Positions 33,683 through 45,792 are shown, counted from the first letter of the stretch. The stretch is 64,000 bases of DNA from Hygrophila difformis (GCA_030278955.1 JAOANR010000015.1:19935073-19999072); one strand, 5' to 3'. Made by a program: numbers and translations. The notes: generated from the sequence alone by a model not told the origin.

Positions 33683-34609
33683 CAATAGAAACTCTGCTAT
33701 GTACTCTATCTACTTTATTTAACCCTACTATATTTTCTAATATGCTGTAGTACTCACTATAAATATTTAATTAATGCACAGTCATGCTACATGACTGTTT
33801 TTTTTTTTTTTTTTTTTTTTCTTTCAGCTTTAATTTCCTCACATGTGGTATATCTTAGTAAATCCTTTATATATATAAAAGTAGTAAGAAACTACACACA
33901 CAGTTTCCCGCCCATCATTTCACCCCTCACAAATCAATATTTTATTATTTTCTCTCTCACCCACTGCACAACCCTGAATTTATTTAAAAAAATCAAAATG
34001 ACGTGGAAAATTAACTCTCTCCATCCAAGTTAGACATTTAATTCTCTGCTGGCTTTTAATTCGTCTCCCATCCCAAATCTCTTTACCCAGTCTATTTAAA
34101 ATCCCAGATTTCTACAGCATGCCCTAATTTCCTACGGCCTCCTCACCTCCCATTCGTCTTCCTCTCTTTCCCTATGGTAGAAATTCAAATTACTCTCCTC
34201 CGATCTTTCCTCCGTCGCTGGGCATCTACTATTCCACCACCGTGTTTCGCTGCTGATTTCTCTTCTAGGTATTTTTCTCCAACGATGTATATTTTATTTG
34301 TTTATTTTCTCTATTCTCAATCCATCCGACCAGGATAGGGCCAGTGTCTCCCCTCCCCTTCGATCGGAGATCCCCGCAAGATATTGCCCCTCCGCCGCCG
34401 CTGACTCCTCCAGCCGCACCGCAGGTCTCTCCTTCTCCACCTTGGCAGTAGGCTATTTCTGCGTTGAGTGGTAATCTCTTTTTTTTTTTTCTTTTCTTAT
34501 ATGTTTTCCTAATTACTATGCATTTTTGTTATTTACTGTTTATCAAGGGTATGGATTTTATTTATGTTGGCTTCTGTATATGTAGTTTTCTTTCCGCTTC
34601 TAACAATAG
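33683..34609. other. AT-rich spacer, poly-T tract and CT-rich leader of the LRR gene
   Basis: A T-run lies at 33799-33820. From about 34130 to 34450 the plus strand is C/T-rich with CTCCGCCGCCGCTGACTCC-like sequence and several GT/AG splice-like sites (for example TTCTTCTAG near 34268). It resembles a 5' leader, but no coding exon can be defined before 34610. Confidence 0.4.
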
Positions 34610-35883
34610 GGAAGTCGTTGCAATCACTTCGAGTGCTCAATTTAAGGTAATTTTTCTGTACCCGTTGATTTGTCATCCTCCTCCTGATTTTTCTTATTTG
34701 TTTTTTCCGTCTTTCCTCATTCCAAAAGAAACCAACCAAAGGAATATTGAGGTTCCTTTGAAACAAATTTTTGCTGATGCTGAATCTTGTGGCTAATTGT
34801 TTCATTCTGTGTTCCATTTAAAAATGTTTCAAACAGCATTCAATTAAGTATAAATTGATTTGAGTCGTCATGCGTTATAGGTCATATATTAAATGTCAGC
34901 AGTAAAAGTTTTGGGTTTAAATTTCAGGCTCTGTACCTTATTAAGCGAAGATGCAGACTGCCTCAAACAGGCTCTGGTTCACATGCCTAATTTGCAGAAT
35001 CTTGATATAAGTGATAATTTGATTGAGAATGGACTGAGGTTGGTTTTCCTCTCATCTCATCCCTTCTTGACAACATTGCATATAGCAGAATGCTTTTACA
35101 AAACCTCCGGAACTGTCAATGTGTATCAAGGTTATGACTTTAATTACATCAACTGGGCAATTGTTACCACGTACTGATGTTTCAGGCTTTACTTGATTGA
35201 AAATTGATTTTGCAGGGGCCTGATTACTTATTTTAGTGAGATATGCAATCGAGACTTACCATTTCTTGAGCTGAAGCTTGAGAACTGTGAGCTTACTTTC
35301 AATCAAGTTGTTGAACTTTTGCAAGTTCTTTCAACTATGAAGAAACCACTTAATTTGCTTTCACTCAAGGGCAATAATCTTGGCAGGTCTTGTTACAATA
35401 AAGATGTTATCCAAGGCTTTAATTTTGAAGTTTAATGTTCTCATCAGTCTATTTGGCTCTCCTCAGTAAAATTGGGGCATCACTTGGAAAGTTTTTGTGC
35501 ACCGGCATTTCTGCCCTTGATGTTGAAGACATTGGACTTGGTTTTTTGGGCTTCCGTCAAGCACTCGAGGAAATAATGGAGAACTCAAAGATGAATTACA
35601 TAAATATAAGGTCAACCAGATATTGCCTTCTTTTGGTCAAATGTTACGGAAGGTCCCATTTTATTGGCTTTCCCATAAACTGATAAGTGGTGACTTTTGG
35701 CAGCAATAACCATGGTGGAATTGAAGCTGCAAACTTCATTGTTAGACTCATCTCACATGCCAAAAGTATTGTCGCAATTGATTCAAGATTTAACTTAATG
35801 CCTATGGAATCATTATCAGTGATATCTTCTGTCTTTGGTTTTAATGTTTGTGTAATTGTTTGCTGATTTGCAGGTCGAGAAGG
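34610..35883 (+). pseudogene. Leucine-rich-repeat gene fragment, TONSOKU-like
   Basis: Exons with good GT-AG borders are seen at 34610-34646 (SLQSLRVLNL), 34928-35038, 35216-35386, 35467-35610 and 35704-~35837. Each of the four junctions joins in phase 2, giving AG|G or AG|T/C codons at the seam, and each exon carries about one or two leucine-rich repeats: ALVHMPNLQNLDISDNLIEN, LPFLELKLENCELTFNQVVE, LNLLSLKGNNLG, GIEAANFIVRLISHAKSIVA. The spacing and wording recall the C-terminal LRRs of plant TONSOKU/BRUSHY1, a chromatin and replication factor, though this comes from memory. The TPR half expected for that protein is absent. After the last exon the frame meets a TAA in the next plausible exon (~35874-35902). 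It is probably a truncated copy; a short expressed LRR gene is possible. Confidence 0.55.
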
Positions 35884-37098
35884 CATTCTGGAGGCAGCCT
35901 AAGTTATCCTGCCTTTAGTGGATTTATTGAGATTATTTACCTTGCAATGAATTTTAACATGGTTGTTCTGTTCAGGGGAGAAAAGTTTTATCACATATTT
36001 TATTAGCTCTGAGCTGGAGCTCCACCCAACCTTAGAGGTACAGTACTGTTCGCAATTCTATATGTAGTTGTAGAATCAATTAGCAATCTCACAATAGCTT
36101 AATTGTTGATATTGATTTCTATTTTCTACTTTGAATCATCTTCTGATGCTTTCTGTCCATCCATATGCTAATGAATTTTCATGTGTACATCTCTCTATCT
36201 TGCTTACTCTGTTTCATTGCTCATCACTGCATGCTTTATATTCTCTCTTGCAGAAAAACTAAACTTAAGGAGTATAGATGAGTTCAAATATTTAAGTTCA
36301 AGCAACTGTTATAGGATTTCTGGAGTCGATGATGCTGAAAAGTTCCATGTGGTGATGGTATTATTATGAACAGTAGATTATGCCGACCTCAAGAAGCAGA
36401 ATGTAGTTGTGGGAAAATTAATGTAAACATCGCGTCTATCTGGCAGCTTCTATGTTTATTTTGATTTATAGTAATATGTGGTTTAGCTCTTAGCAAACCA
36501 ATACAGATTAAAGTTCATTAGATTTCATTCTGAGATAGATTCTTTTATAATAGCCTTGGGAAAGAATGGGGCAGCAGGGGGCGGATTGATAGAAGCATGG
36601 TTTTGATTGTTGCTGGCGATGGACACCTTCTGTAATTGTTTTGTTGTTCTAGGTTGGTGTTCAGTCTTTTTGTGTGGTCTGTTTTGAAGTGTATGAGGTC
36701 TTTTTTATGAGTGCTTGCTGGAAGTGTGCTTATATAAGTCCAGGAATTCATTGTTGTTTTGAACTTTGCTACCCTATGAATAAAAAGATTATTTAGCCTC
36801 AAAAGAATAATAGCCTTGGGCAGTAATATACTATGCATTTCCTTTAATTACTCCTGTGTGTTCCTAATGGTCAAGATAATCGTACACTTTATCTTTATTC
36901 TAGATTATTACAACTTCAGAAAATAAGTTGATAGGATAAGAGATAGATGGGGTATGGTGCTGAGGTTCAATTCTATCGTATGAGTGGTTGCATTCAGCCA
37001 GCTAGGAAGGTCCTCTAAAAATTTCCAGAAGTCATAGGAGGATATATCATGTATACTCTACCGCGTTTCAGTTTTTGCGTACCTAAGTTATCCTCACT
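35884..37098. other. No gene seen; downstream flank of the LRR fragment
   Basis: The stretch contains moderate-complexity AT-rich sequence with short ORFs only. It may include introns or 3' sequence of the LRR gene (pyrimidine tracts ending in CAG at about 36254), but no further LRR-like exon was recognised. Confidence 0.35.
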
Positions 37099-37550
37099 AT
37101 CTTTGCATATCTCAATTTTTAGAAAACCAAGAATAATTAAATTGTCTTGGAAGAAGTCTATTATCTGTATCCTACTAAAGTAATAATTGTCTTTGGGAAT
37201 ATAAAAAATTCAAATTTCCTGGATCTATTCATTATCATATAAATAAAATATAATTAAACCCTTTTTTCTATATTATAGAAAGTTTAGGTAATGATTACTT
37301 CCTATGATTCCTATTTCAGTTGTCTATCTTTGCATATCTCAATTTTTAGAAAACCAAGAGTAATTAAACTGTCTTGAAAGAAGTCTATTATCTGCATCCT
37401 ACTAAAGTAATAATTGTCTTTGGGAATATAAAAAATTCAAATTTTCTGGATCTATTCATTATCATATAAATAAAATATAATTCCACCCTTTTTCTATATT
37501 ATAGAAAGTTTAGGTAATAATTACTTCCTATGATTCCTATTTCAGATGCC
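37099..37550. repeat. 226-bp tandem duplication
   Basis: Two adjacent units (from 37099 and from 37325) are nearly identical, sharing TATCTTTGCATATCTCAATT at their starts and TACTTCCTATGATTCC at their ends. A handful of substitutions and one small indel separate them. No ORF. Confidence 0.9.
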
Positions 37551-38109
37551 GAGTATAGTTTCAAATTCATCCTTTGTACTGGGATGCTTCTTATTTAATA
37601 CCATGTTTTTTTTTTAAAATATTATTTATGATTGAAGTAATATTGATTTTAGTTTTAACTATTTTCTTTCGGGTATTTTTAACAATTTAAACCTCAGTAT
37701 CCATTTACAATACTACTTTGGTTTATGTTTGTATTTTTTTGTATCAAGTTATATGTTAAATAAATTTAATATTTTATTTAAAAAAAGCCTACATTATTCC
37801 AGTGAAGTGAGATTAACCTGCAGATGTATATAAATATATGTGTAATCAATTACTACTCTGCAGTAATTGGAAAATAAGCCTACATTATTTTATAGATGCA
37901 TATAGGGATATAGGTAATTAATTACTCCACCTATATTGGGATATACTTTACTATTTAATTAATTACTGTGCACATTCCCTCCAAATTTATAATCAATTCT
38001 CAAAAAAATTCCCAGATCGAACATTTATGTTGTCCTTTTAAGAATGAAAATAAGAAAATAAATAATACAATGTCAGTATACTTTTAAGTTTTTTGATCTT
38101 TTGTTGGGA

Positions 38110-38181
<72 letters not shown>

Positions 38182-38742
38182 TTTGTAAAAATTATACTAT
38201 GTCTATACTTGGTAAAATTCTGAAAACCATTTTTGAGGGAATAAATCATTGATTAGTACTGATAAATGAATTTTAGTAATATTCGAATAAATGAATTTTA
38301 ATATTAAACTATAAATAATTTTATATTAATTGTTGATAAGTATTATTCAAAGTCTATTTTTTTTTTTTTTGAGAAGAATATTCAAAGTCTAAATTGATGA
38401 TAAATAATAAATTGTTAGTTGGAAAAAAAATTAAATCGATTGATAACAAATAGCATGTTCCTATTCAGTTATATTAAATTGCAAGTGCATATAATCATAT
38501 AGATAATCAAATCACTCTATTATTGAAGTAAAGTTATGGTTGATTGAATTAAATGCAGGATATACCTTTGGGAACCCCAAAGATTTGAATTGCCTTGGGA
38601 ACTTAGTCCAATTATGTCTTGGAAATCAAAAAAATTTAAATTGCCTTGGAACAAACGTAAATTATATCTATTATTACCCTAAAAAATACCTATATCCCAA
38701 AAATTAAAATTACCTTAAAACTAATCCAAATTATCAATTCCG
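37551..38742. other. AT-rich DNA with an (ATT)n microsatellite
   Basis: A run of about 23-24 ATT units lies at 38109-38179. The remainder is AT-rich with no coding, RNA or terminal-repeat signal seen. Confidence 0.6.
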
Positions 38743-40183
38743 TTAGGGTGCGACTAAGCATTTTGACTTGATGTACTGCGGTACATCGCAGCCATTGATT
38801 TAATTTATAAATTGATGGTTGAGATTAACTTAAAGGTTAAAATAGTAAATTTGCTACATTTAGTTTGTGAACGCTAATCCTTCCATTCTTCTTCCGTTCT
38901 TCTTCTCTTCTTCTTTGCATTTCAAGGATTGATCTCATACTACCCTCCAATTTGCTTAATTATGCTGCTATACATAGATATACGTCGCTGAAATATTTTT
39001 AAATAAAGTCATTGAATTGTTCATGAAAACGTACCCGAAATATTCTAGTTGAGTCGCTGAATTGTTCTTCATAGCATCGCTGAATTGTTCTTCATGGCAT
39101 CGCTGAATTCTTCTTGACAGCCTCGCTGAATTCTTCTTGACAGCCTCGCTGAATTCTTCTTTGTAGCGTCGCTAAATTCTTCTGTGTAATATGGCTGAAT
39201 GCTGAACTCTTCTAGGATAGTGTCGCTTAAATATTTTTTATAGCATCACTAAATTGTTTTTTTGTAGCATGATTGAAATTATCTATTAATATATTTGTTA
39301 CCATTCGTTGATGATTATTTGAAAATATTAGATTAGATATGATATTATTTACCAAATATTAGATATGATAACATACTAAATATAGGTTTACCAAATATTA
39401 GATATGATATTATTTACCAAATATTAGATATGATAACAGAAATGTTTTTGGTAGCATCGCTGAATCATTCTTGGTAGCGTCGCTGAATTCTGCTTGGTAC
39501 CATCGCTGAATTACTCTACTTGATCTCGCTGAAATAGATTTGATAGCATCCCTTCATTATTTTTGATAGCATCACAGAATTGTTTTTGGTAGCATCGCTG
39601 AATTATTCTAGGTTGCGTCGCTGAATTATTCTTGGTATCATCGCTGAATTATGCTAGATACGGTCGCTGAAATATATTTGATAGCATCCCTTCATTATTT
39701 TTGGTAGCATCACATAAAGTATCGCTGAATCATTCTAGGTTGCGTCGCTGAATTATTCTTGGTACCATCGCTGAATTATGCTAGATACTGTCGCTGAATT
39801 CCTCTACTTGTGGTCCCTGAAATATATTTTATAGCATCACTTAATTGTTTTTGGTAAGATCGCTGAAATGATCTATTAATAAATTTGATACGTATCTTTG
39901 ATTATAAAAAGATATTATTTGAAATATTAGATATGGATTACCAAATATTTAATATGATTTACCAAATAATAAATATGATAACATACTAAATATAGAGTTA
40001 CCAAATATTAGATATGATAACATGTCTAAATACTTGTCATATCGCTGAAATGCATTGTTTTTAAAATGAACTATTATTGCGTTATGACAATTATACCCTT
40101 TTTCATTTACAACCCTTGGATTTTAAATGGACGCTTCAGATCGCTGCCTTGATGTGCTGTGGGATTTGTTGATTGCACCCTAA
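38743..40183. repeat. TCGCTGAA minisatellite enclosed by inverted ends
   Basis: About 25 degenerate copies of a 23-27-bp unit (typical core CATCGCTGAATT.TTCTTGGTAG) lie between about 38985 and 39870, with a last one at 40042. They are partly arranged in higher-order blocks. AAATATTAGATATGATA repeats interrupt the array at 39325-39430 and 39925-40030. The whole is bounded by TTAGGGTGC at 38743-38751 and its inverse GCACCCTAA at 40175-40183. Next to each end is a similar GATGT...CTG(C/T)GG segment. No ORF spans it. It may be a non-autonomous DNA transposon with an expanded internal array. Confidence 0.65.
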
Positions 40184-42400
40184 CTGGACCCCCAAATTAT
40201 ATCAAAGATTATTGCCATAAATAAATTATAATATATGTACACATAATAGTATTCGTTAAATATGTAAAAAATAAAATAAAATAATTGAGATCTAAAATTC
40301 AAGCATATCAAGCATAACTGATAGAAATTATTATTTTAGTAGTAGGATATTTTAGGGACATTTCTATTTGTCATTTCCTTTTGATTTACTGAAATAATAA
40401 ATTTGGGTTAATCAATCTACTTAACATGTATTTTAAATTTTGCTATGCATATGTAGAGTTGTGAAAATAGGCTGGACCTATTAGGCTTGCCCATTTTGTC
40501 ATATTAAAATATGGGTTGGGTTGATCATAAGAAGGTCTGTTTAAAAACAGGCTTAAACGAGCTAGACCGTGTGCCAAGCTATTTTTTACTTTTAAATTTG
40601 TCATGATAATCTTATTTGAAATCATGTAATGTTAGTTTGATGTTGTAAGTATCTTTTTAAAAAAAATATTATTTACAAATTTATAAAACTAATGTTAACT
40701 GGAATTTGGAACCAATTTTAATGCTCATCATATATGACATGTCCTCTTTAATATTACCAATATTCAATCGATATGGTCCTAAATGGGTTAGCCGGCGGAC
40801 AACGCCCACGGACTGACCCATTTAGGGTCACATCTAATAATAAAAATTATAAATTAAATGTTGCATATATGAAATTTTTATAATATTTATATATAATTTA
40901 TTTTCTTTTGCAGTATTTATAAAGTTTTATAATATTTTTTCGTTATAAATAAAAGTAATTTTTTAAAGTAGTTTTTGTAGAATTTATAAATATACATTTT
41001 TTTGCAAAGTATGATTATTCTTGAACAAACAGTATTTATTCAATGGATGAAATCATAATTTGTAGTGATGGTGATGACGATTGTGACAAAATATTTGAAT
41101 TTCTGTTGTGAATATGGAATGCAAAATTTTTGAATGTGGTTGGATTTGCGGATTGACCACCAATTTAGGCCCACTTCTAATTATAAAGATTGTATATTAA
41201 ATGTTCTATAAATGAAATTTTTATAAAATATATAAAATTTAATTTGCAATTAAAGATAATAATTTAAATGCTCGGCTAACCCATTTAAGGTCATCTCTAA
41301 TTATAAAGTTAACTTTGATGGCATTGAGTCATGTGTCCCTTTACATTTTCGTTCATTAAATAATAAAAAAATAATCATGTATTCCATTTATTTATAATGG
41401 TAAATTAATTATATGATTGGTAATCTATTATCTATATAAATAGAATAAATCTTCATGCTACTAATAATCCAATTTATTTATTTGCTTAAAATAAAAATAA
41501 CTAACAACACAAAATAAATTGTAGATATTAGTGATAGTTATAATTTTAAAATATATTTCCAAATAGGGATGACTAATACCCGCCAAAAAAGTAGGATGAC
41601 TAACACTTCAAACTAATTCTAAAATGATTTAAAAAATAAATATGATTCATTATGCAAACAATAATAATAAAGATACAATACGCTTCTTTTATTGTCGGGC
41701 AAATATCTGCTTCAGGCTGAAATTGATCGTTTTTAGGTATATAATCAAATTAATACCTATAATGTTTTACATTTGTTGAGCTTTTTTTTACTTAATAATT
41801 TAGTATTTGTATTAGGTTACTACTGAAAAGAAAATATATATATATATTCAGTAAAAAAAGATACTTCATTTGTTGAGTTTCCTGAACGGGCTGCCCGATT
41901 TAGGCTCATTTTTAATTATAAAAATTATATATTAAATATATATAGGAATTTAATATATATATATATATATATATGCATTACCAATATTCATCAATATTCA
42001 ATCGATAGGGTCCTAAATGGGTCAGTCCGCGGACTGACCCATTTAGGGCCACCTCTAATATAAATATAAAATTATAAATTAAATATTACATATATGGAAA
42101 TTTTATAATATTTATAATTTCTTTTCTTTCGTAATATTTATGAAATTTTATAATACTTTTCCGTTAGAAATAAAATAATTTTGTTTTCCATAATATTTTT
42201 ATTTTAGTTATTTTAGTTCTTTTTGTATTACAATTTTTTTTGAAAGTTTTTTTCTTTAAATTTTTTTATAATCGACGTGTCCATCCCTATAGAAGAATTA
42301 ATCGACATGTCCGCATCCATCCCTATCGAAGAATTAATCGACATTATTCTTTCATAATTTCAATTGATAATCATCACCAAATTTTCAATAATACATAGTT
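40184..42400. repeat. AT-rich region with copies of a CCCATTTAGG-containing dispersed repeat
   Basis: Related segments occur at about 40770-40960, 41150-41300, 41880-41950 and 41995-42190. They share words such as CTAAATGGGT, GACCCATTTAGG and TATATTAAATG...ATGAAATTTTTATAAT. The last carries a 36-bp perfect palindrome (42012-42047) and the first an imperfect version (40776-40825). 42270-42345 has a local direct repeat (CATCCCTAT.GAAGAATTAAT). No gene seen. Confidence 0.5.
42012..42047. repeat. 36-bp perfect palindrome
   Basis: It reads the same on both strands, centred on CCGCGG, with arms CCTAAATGGGTCAGTC. One mismatch further out extends it to about 42 bp. It could extrude as a cruciform, or mark the centre of an inverted-repeat transposon. 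Confidence 0.9.
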
Positions 42401-42919
42401 TTTAAATGGGAGTGTATTGAGAGTGAAAGGCGTATGTTTTTAAATGGGAGTGAATAGTAAAATCTTATTAAGAATGAATTGGAAAATTTAAACCAGATAT
42501 TTAGTATATTATGTTTAAAATTTACTAAGAAAAATAAACCCTAAAGTGCATCTAAGTGAAAAGCGTATCTTTGGAGATTTTATATGTATTTTAAATGTTA
42601 AAGGACCTTTTATGCAATATCAGAAATTGGATTGAGTTTAGCGAGGTTAATACAGAACTGTCGTATGTTCCAAAGTACATTTTAGGGTGCACCCTCGATA
42701 AATTGAAGAATGTTCAAATAAATTTGAAGGTGTTATACGAGAAGTTTGCTACCAAGAAAAAGATGAATTGGAGGTTATGTGGACTACCAAAGTTAGGACT
42801 CAAATGCTTTTTCTTTCATCTAGATTCGGAAAGTTTGTAAAAGGGGGTTGATTTTAGATGTTTAAGGACCTTTTATGTAATTTTACAATTTTGTGTTCGA
42901 TTGGTACGATAATTTTTTT
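42401..42919 (+). other. Upstream part of Helitron region, no defined gene
   Basis: Two ORF starts share the words AAAGGACCTTTTATGCAAT (42599) and TAAGGACCTTTTATGTAATT (42861). The ORF at 42595-42840 (81 codons) has no recognised motif. The Helitron's 5' TC end could not be located. Confidence 0.35.
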
Positions 42920-42939
42920 TCTATGGAATCCGCGCATCG

Positions 42940-43427
42940 CGCGGGTGGTTGCTGGATTTCCTGTGCATTGCTTACGGCTAAAGGTTGGTAGTCCTGTGAT
43001 TCTCATTAGAAATATTGATCCTCTTAACGGTCTATGCAATGGCACAAGGTTAATCATCACACATCTCGGAAGTAATGTGTTGCAAGGTGAAGTGCTCACA
43101 GGTGAAAATGTTGGAGCTAAAGTTCTAATTCCAAGGATGTGTTTAACACTGTCGGATCCACGTCTTCCTTTCAAATTCGAGCGGAAACAGTTCCCACTCA
43201 TACCATGCTATGCAATGACAATTAACAAGAGTCAAGGTCAATCCCTACACAAAGTAGGATTATTCTTGAATAAGCCCGTTTTTACCCATGGTCAGTTATA
43301 TGTCGCTGCTTCTAGAGTAACAACGCGTGCTGGATTGAAGATCATGATTTGTAATGATGAAGATGTGGATTGCGATAGAAAGTCCACGATTAATGTTGTG
43401 TACAAAGAAGTGTTACAAAACATATGA
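42940..43427 (+). pseudogene. Helitron helicase, C-terminal PIF1-like remnant
   Basis: The frame open from 42858 becomes helicase-like from about 42940: HCLRLKVGSPVILIRNIDP, LCNGTRLIITHLG, and the nucleic-acid-binding stretch CYAMTINKSQGQSLHKVG, ending with LYVAASRVTTRAGLKIMI. This is the C-terminal third of the PIF1/RRM3-type helicase of RepHel proteins, including the late conserved motif with TINKSQGQ. The Rep nuclease and the ATP-binding helicase motifs are absent. The first ~30 codons of the frame come from a different source, a Helitron-like hairpin at 42928-42947. It ends at a TGA about 330 bp before the Helitron 3' terminus, a normal distance. Confidence 0.85.
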
Positions 43428-43730
43428 ATTTTGTTGATGATTGCTATTATGATTTGAATCTGATTGAATTTGACAACATTCAACCCATTTGATTGAGATT
43501 ATTCCAATTACATAGAGATTAATAAATTTTACTGTATCCATGCAAAACACCTTATAAAATGTTTATTTAATAGGTGAACAATACTTTGATTTATAAGACT
43601 TCTGTCTTACTTCTACTATAAATTAATTTTGTTTGATTTTTGTAATAGTTTATTACGTGTTTAATATTTTGTTGGGCACTTTTGTCTTCTATACTTCAGA
43701 AAGTAATCGATCCAATTTAATAGTTATAAA

Positions 43731-43760
43731 ATCCGCGGGTACCGCGGGTGGAAATACTAG
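43731..43760 (+). mobile_element. Helitron 3' terminus
   Basis: A GC hairpin (CCGCGG-GTA-CCGCGG, 43733-43747) is followed by GTGGAAATACTAG and then T. A short hairpin ~10 bp before CTRR with insertion at an A/T site is the standard Helitron 3' end, so the element ends at 43760. Confidence 0.85.
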
Positions 43761-44378
43761 TATGCTATATACGTTGACATTCCTACTATTTTATATGGAA
43801 TACCTGCTACATGCCTCCCCACACTTTCTACATAACAGTTGTATTCTGCTCTGTACATGGTCGGTCGTTTTCTCCTTTTTAACTTTTATTAGCATGGTGT
43901 AAATGATCTTAAATATGATTTGTAAACAAAATGCTAGACTTGGACAGTGAAACGGTTGCCGAAGTATGAAGGGTTTCTTGGACAAAACTAATGTGTCATG
44001 GCAGTTTTGGGATGGGGTGTTTGAGAAATGGAGAAAGGTTTTGATCGGTTTTGAGTACAATTATATATCCAAATGGCAAAAAATCATCATATAGAATCTA
44101 ATATCCAGAACAGGGGAAGATATCTTAGCCTTGGATAATTCCCCAAGAATTCGGCCAACTTATAATAGATTTGTGCACAATTGTAGCACTCACTTTATTC
44201 TAAAATTTAATATTTAAATCATAGTATTAAAGGAATGAGATCTCATTACATTCACCCACGCGCAGAATGGTCCCGATTCAAGACATGAACCCATTCCATA
44301 CCTATGTATTAGCATGAACGGACTTGCATTGATTAATGTCTTGCTACATAACAATTATGCAAGTTAGTAAAAAAATAC
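43761..44378. other. Spacer, no gene seen
   Basis: Mixed AT-rich sequence with short ORFs lacking motifs. It ends at the target duplication of the foldback element. Confidence 0.4.
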
Positions 44379-44389
44379 ATTCTTACCTT

Positions 44390-45781
44390 GGAAAAAAGGT
44401 TAAATATCTCATTTTTCTTTCCAAAAATGCAAATCAGTCCTTTTTTTTTTTTTAATTTTATTACCAAAACAGTTCGCTACAAATACTAATTATGTCCAAA
44501 TCAGTTCTTTGTTCACTAATTAAGCTCTAATTGCTGACGTGGTAATGGTTTAAATTTAAACCCGATACGTGGACATAATATTAGCCATTTTCTTTTATCT
44601 TTTGCCAATTCAGTCCTAAATTTTTATTTTGTTCCATTTAGTGCTCTACCCGAATCAATCATTTTTTTTATTAATTGACCAACAACCTTTCAAATTATTT
44701 TATTTCAGGTCCAGAACCTTAAATTTTTTATTATTACTAATCCATTTATCAAAAACGTCTAACATACTTCTGTAAACAAAATTAAACACAAAACCTCGTA
44801 CATTGAGTTTGACTGCCTTGTTAACAGGTCTTCAAAGTTTCTGATTTTACGAACTCTTTCTAACCACGCAACTGTAACCGATGGTTCATTGGTTCTGGTT
44901 TCCTTCAGCAACAATCAGCAAAATCCTACTTTGTTTCCTACCTTAGGACGTAGCAGGGCTTAAGTAAATGGTTTAATTTTACTTTTAGAAGGTTATGGAT
45001 GCAGGAAGCATGGACAATAAAATTCAGGAAATTTTTTAATTTTTTTAATAATATTTGAATAATATTTTTAATATTTTTTTCAATAAAAATTTAGGCTATA
45101 TTTTTAATATTTTCAATAATAATTGAATAATATTTTTAATATTTTTTCAATAAAATCAAGGCTTTCTGCATCCATAACCTTCCAAAAATTCAAGTTGAAT
45201 AATTTACTCAAATATTGCTACGTCGTAAGGTAGGAAACAAAGTAGGGTTGTGTTGATTGTTGCTGAAGGAAACCAGAACCAATGAACCATCGGTTGTGGT
45301 CGGGTGGTTGGAGGGAGTCTGTAAAATTCCGAAACTTAGAAGATCCGGTAACAAGGCAGTCAAACCCAATGTATGAGGTCTGTTTGGTGTTTAATTTTAT
45401 CTACGGAAGTACGTTGGGCATTTATTTGATAAATGGATTAGTAATAATAAAAAAATTTAAGGTTCTGGGTCTGAAATGAAATAATTTGAAAGGTTAGAGG
45501 CCAATTAATATAAGAATGACTGATTTGGGTAGAGGATTAAATGGGAAAAAAAAATTTAGGACTGAATTGACAAAAGATAAAAGAAAAAGGACTAATATTA
45601 TGCCCACGTGTAAGGTTTAAATTTAAACCATTGCCATGACATCAATTAGAGCTTAATTAGTGAACAAAGCACTGATTTGGACATAATTAGTATTTGTAAC
45701 GGACTATTTTGGTAATAAAATAAAAAAAGGAATGATTTGAATTTTTTGAAAAATTAAAAGGATGTATTTAACATTTTTTCC
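44390..45781. mobile_element. Long foldback element with 11-bp target duplication
   Basis: Two arms of about 620 bp (44390-~45020 and ~45150-45781) are inverted copies of each other at roughly 85-90% by eye. Matching words include GGTTCATTGGTTCTGG / CCAGAACCAATGAACC and TTTGTTTCCTACCTTA / TAAGGTAGGAAACAAA. They flank a ~130-bp AT-rich loop. The outer ends are GGAAAAAA and TTTTTTCC. The 11-bp direct repeat ATTCTTACCTT lies at 44379-44389 and 45782-45792. No transposase is present. The TSD size is closest to Mutator-like elements (8-11 bp). Its transcript would form a long hairpin RNA. Confidence 0.88.
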
Positions 45782-45792
45782 ATTCTTACCTT

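Noticed and set aside
38985..39870. CRISPR-like array of short repeats
   Set aside because: Repeats are adjacent and degenerate without unique spacers of fixed length, in plant nuclear DNA. It is a minisatellite.
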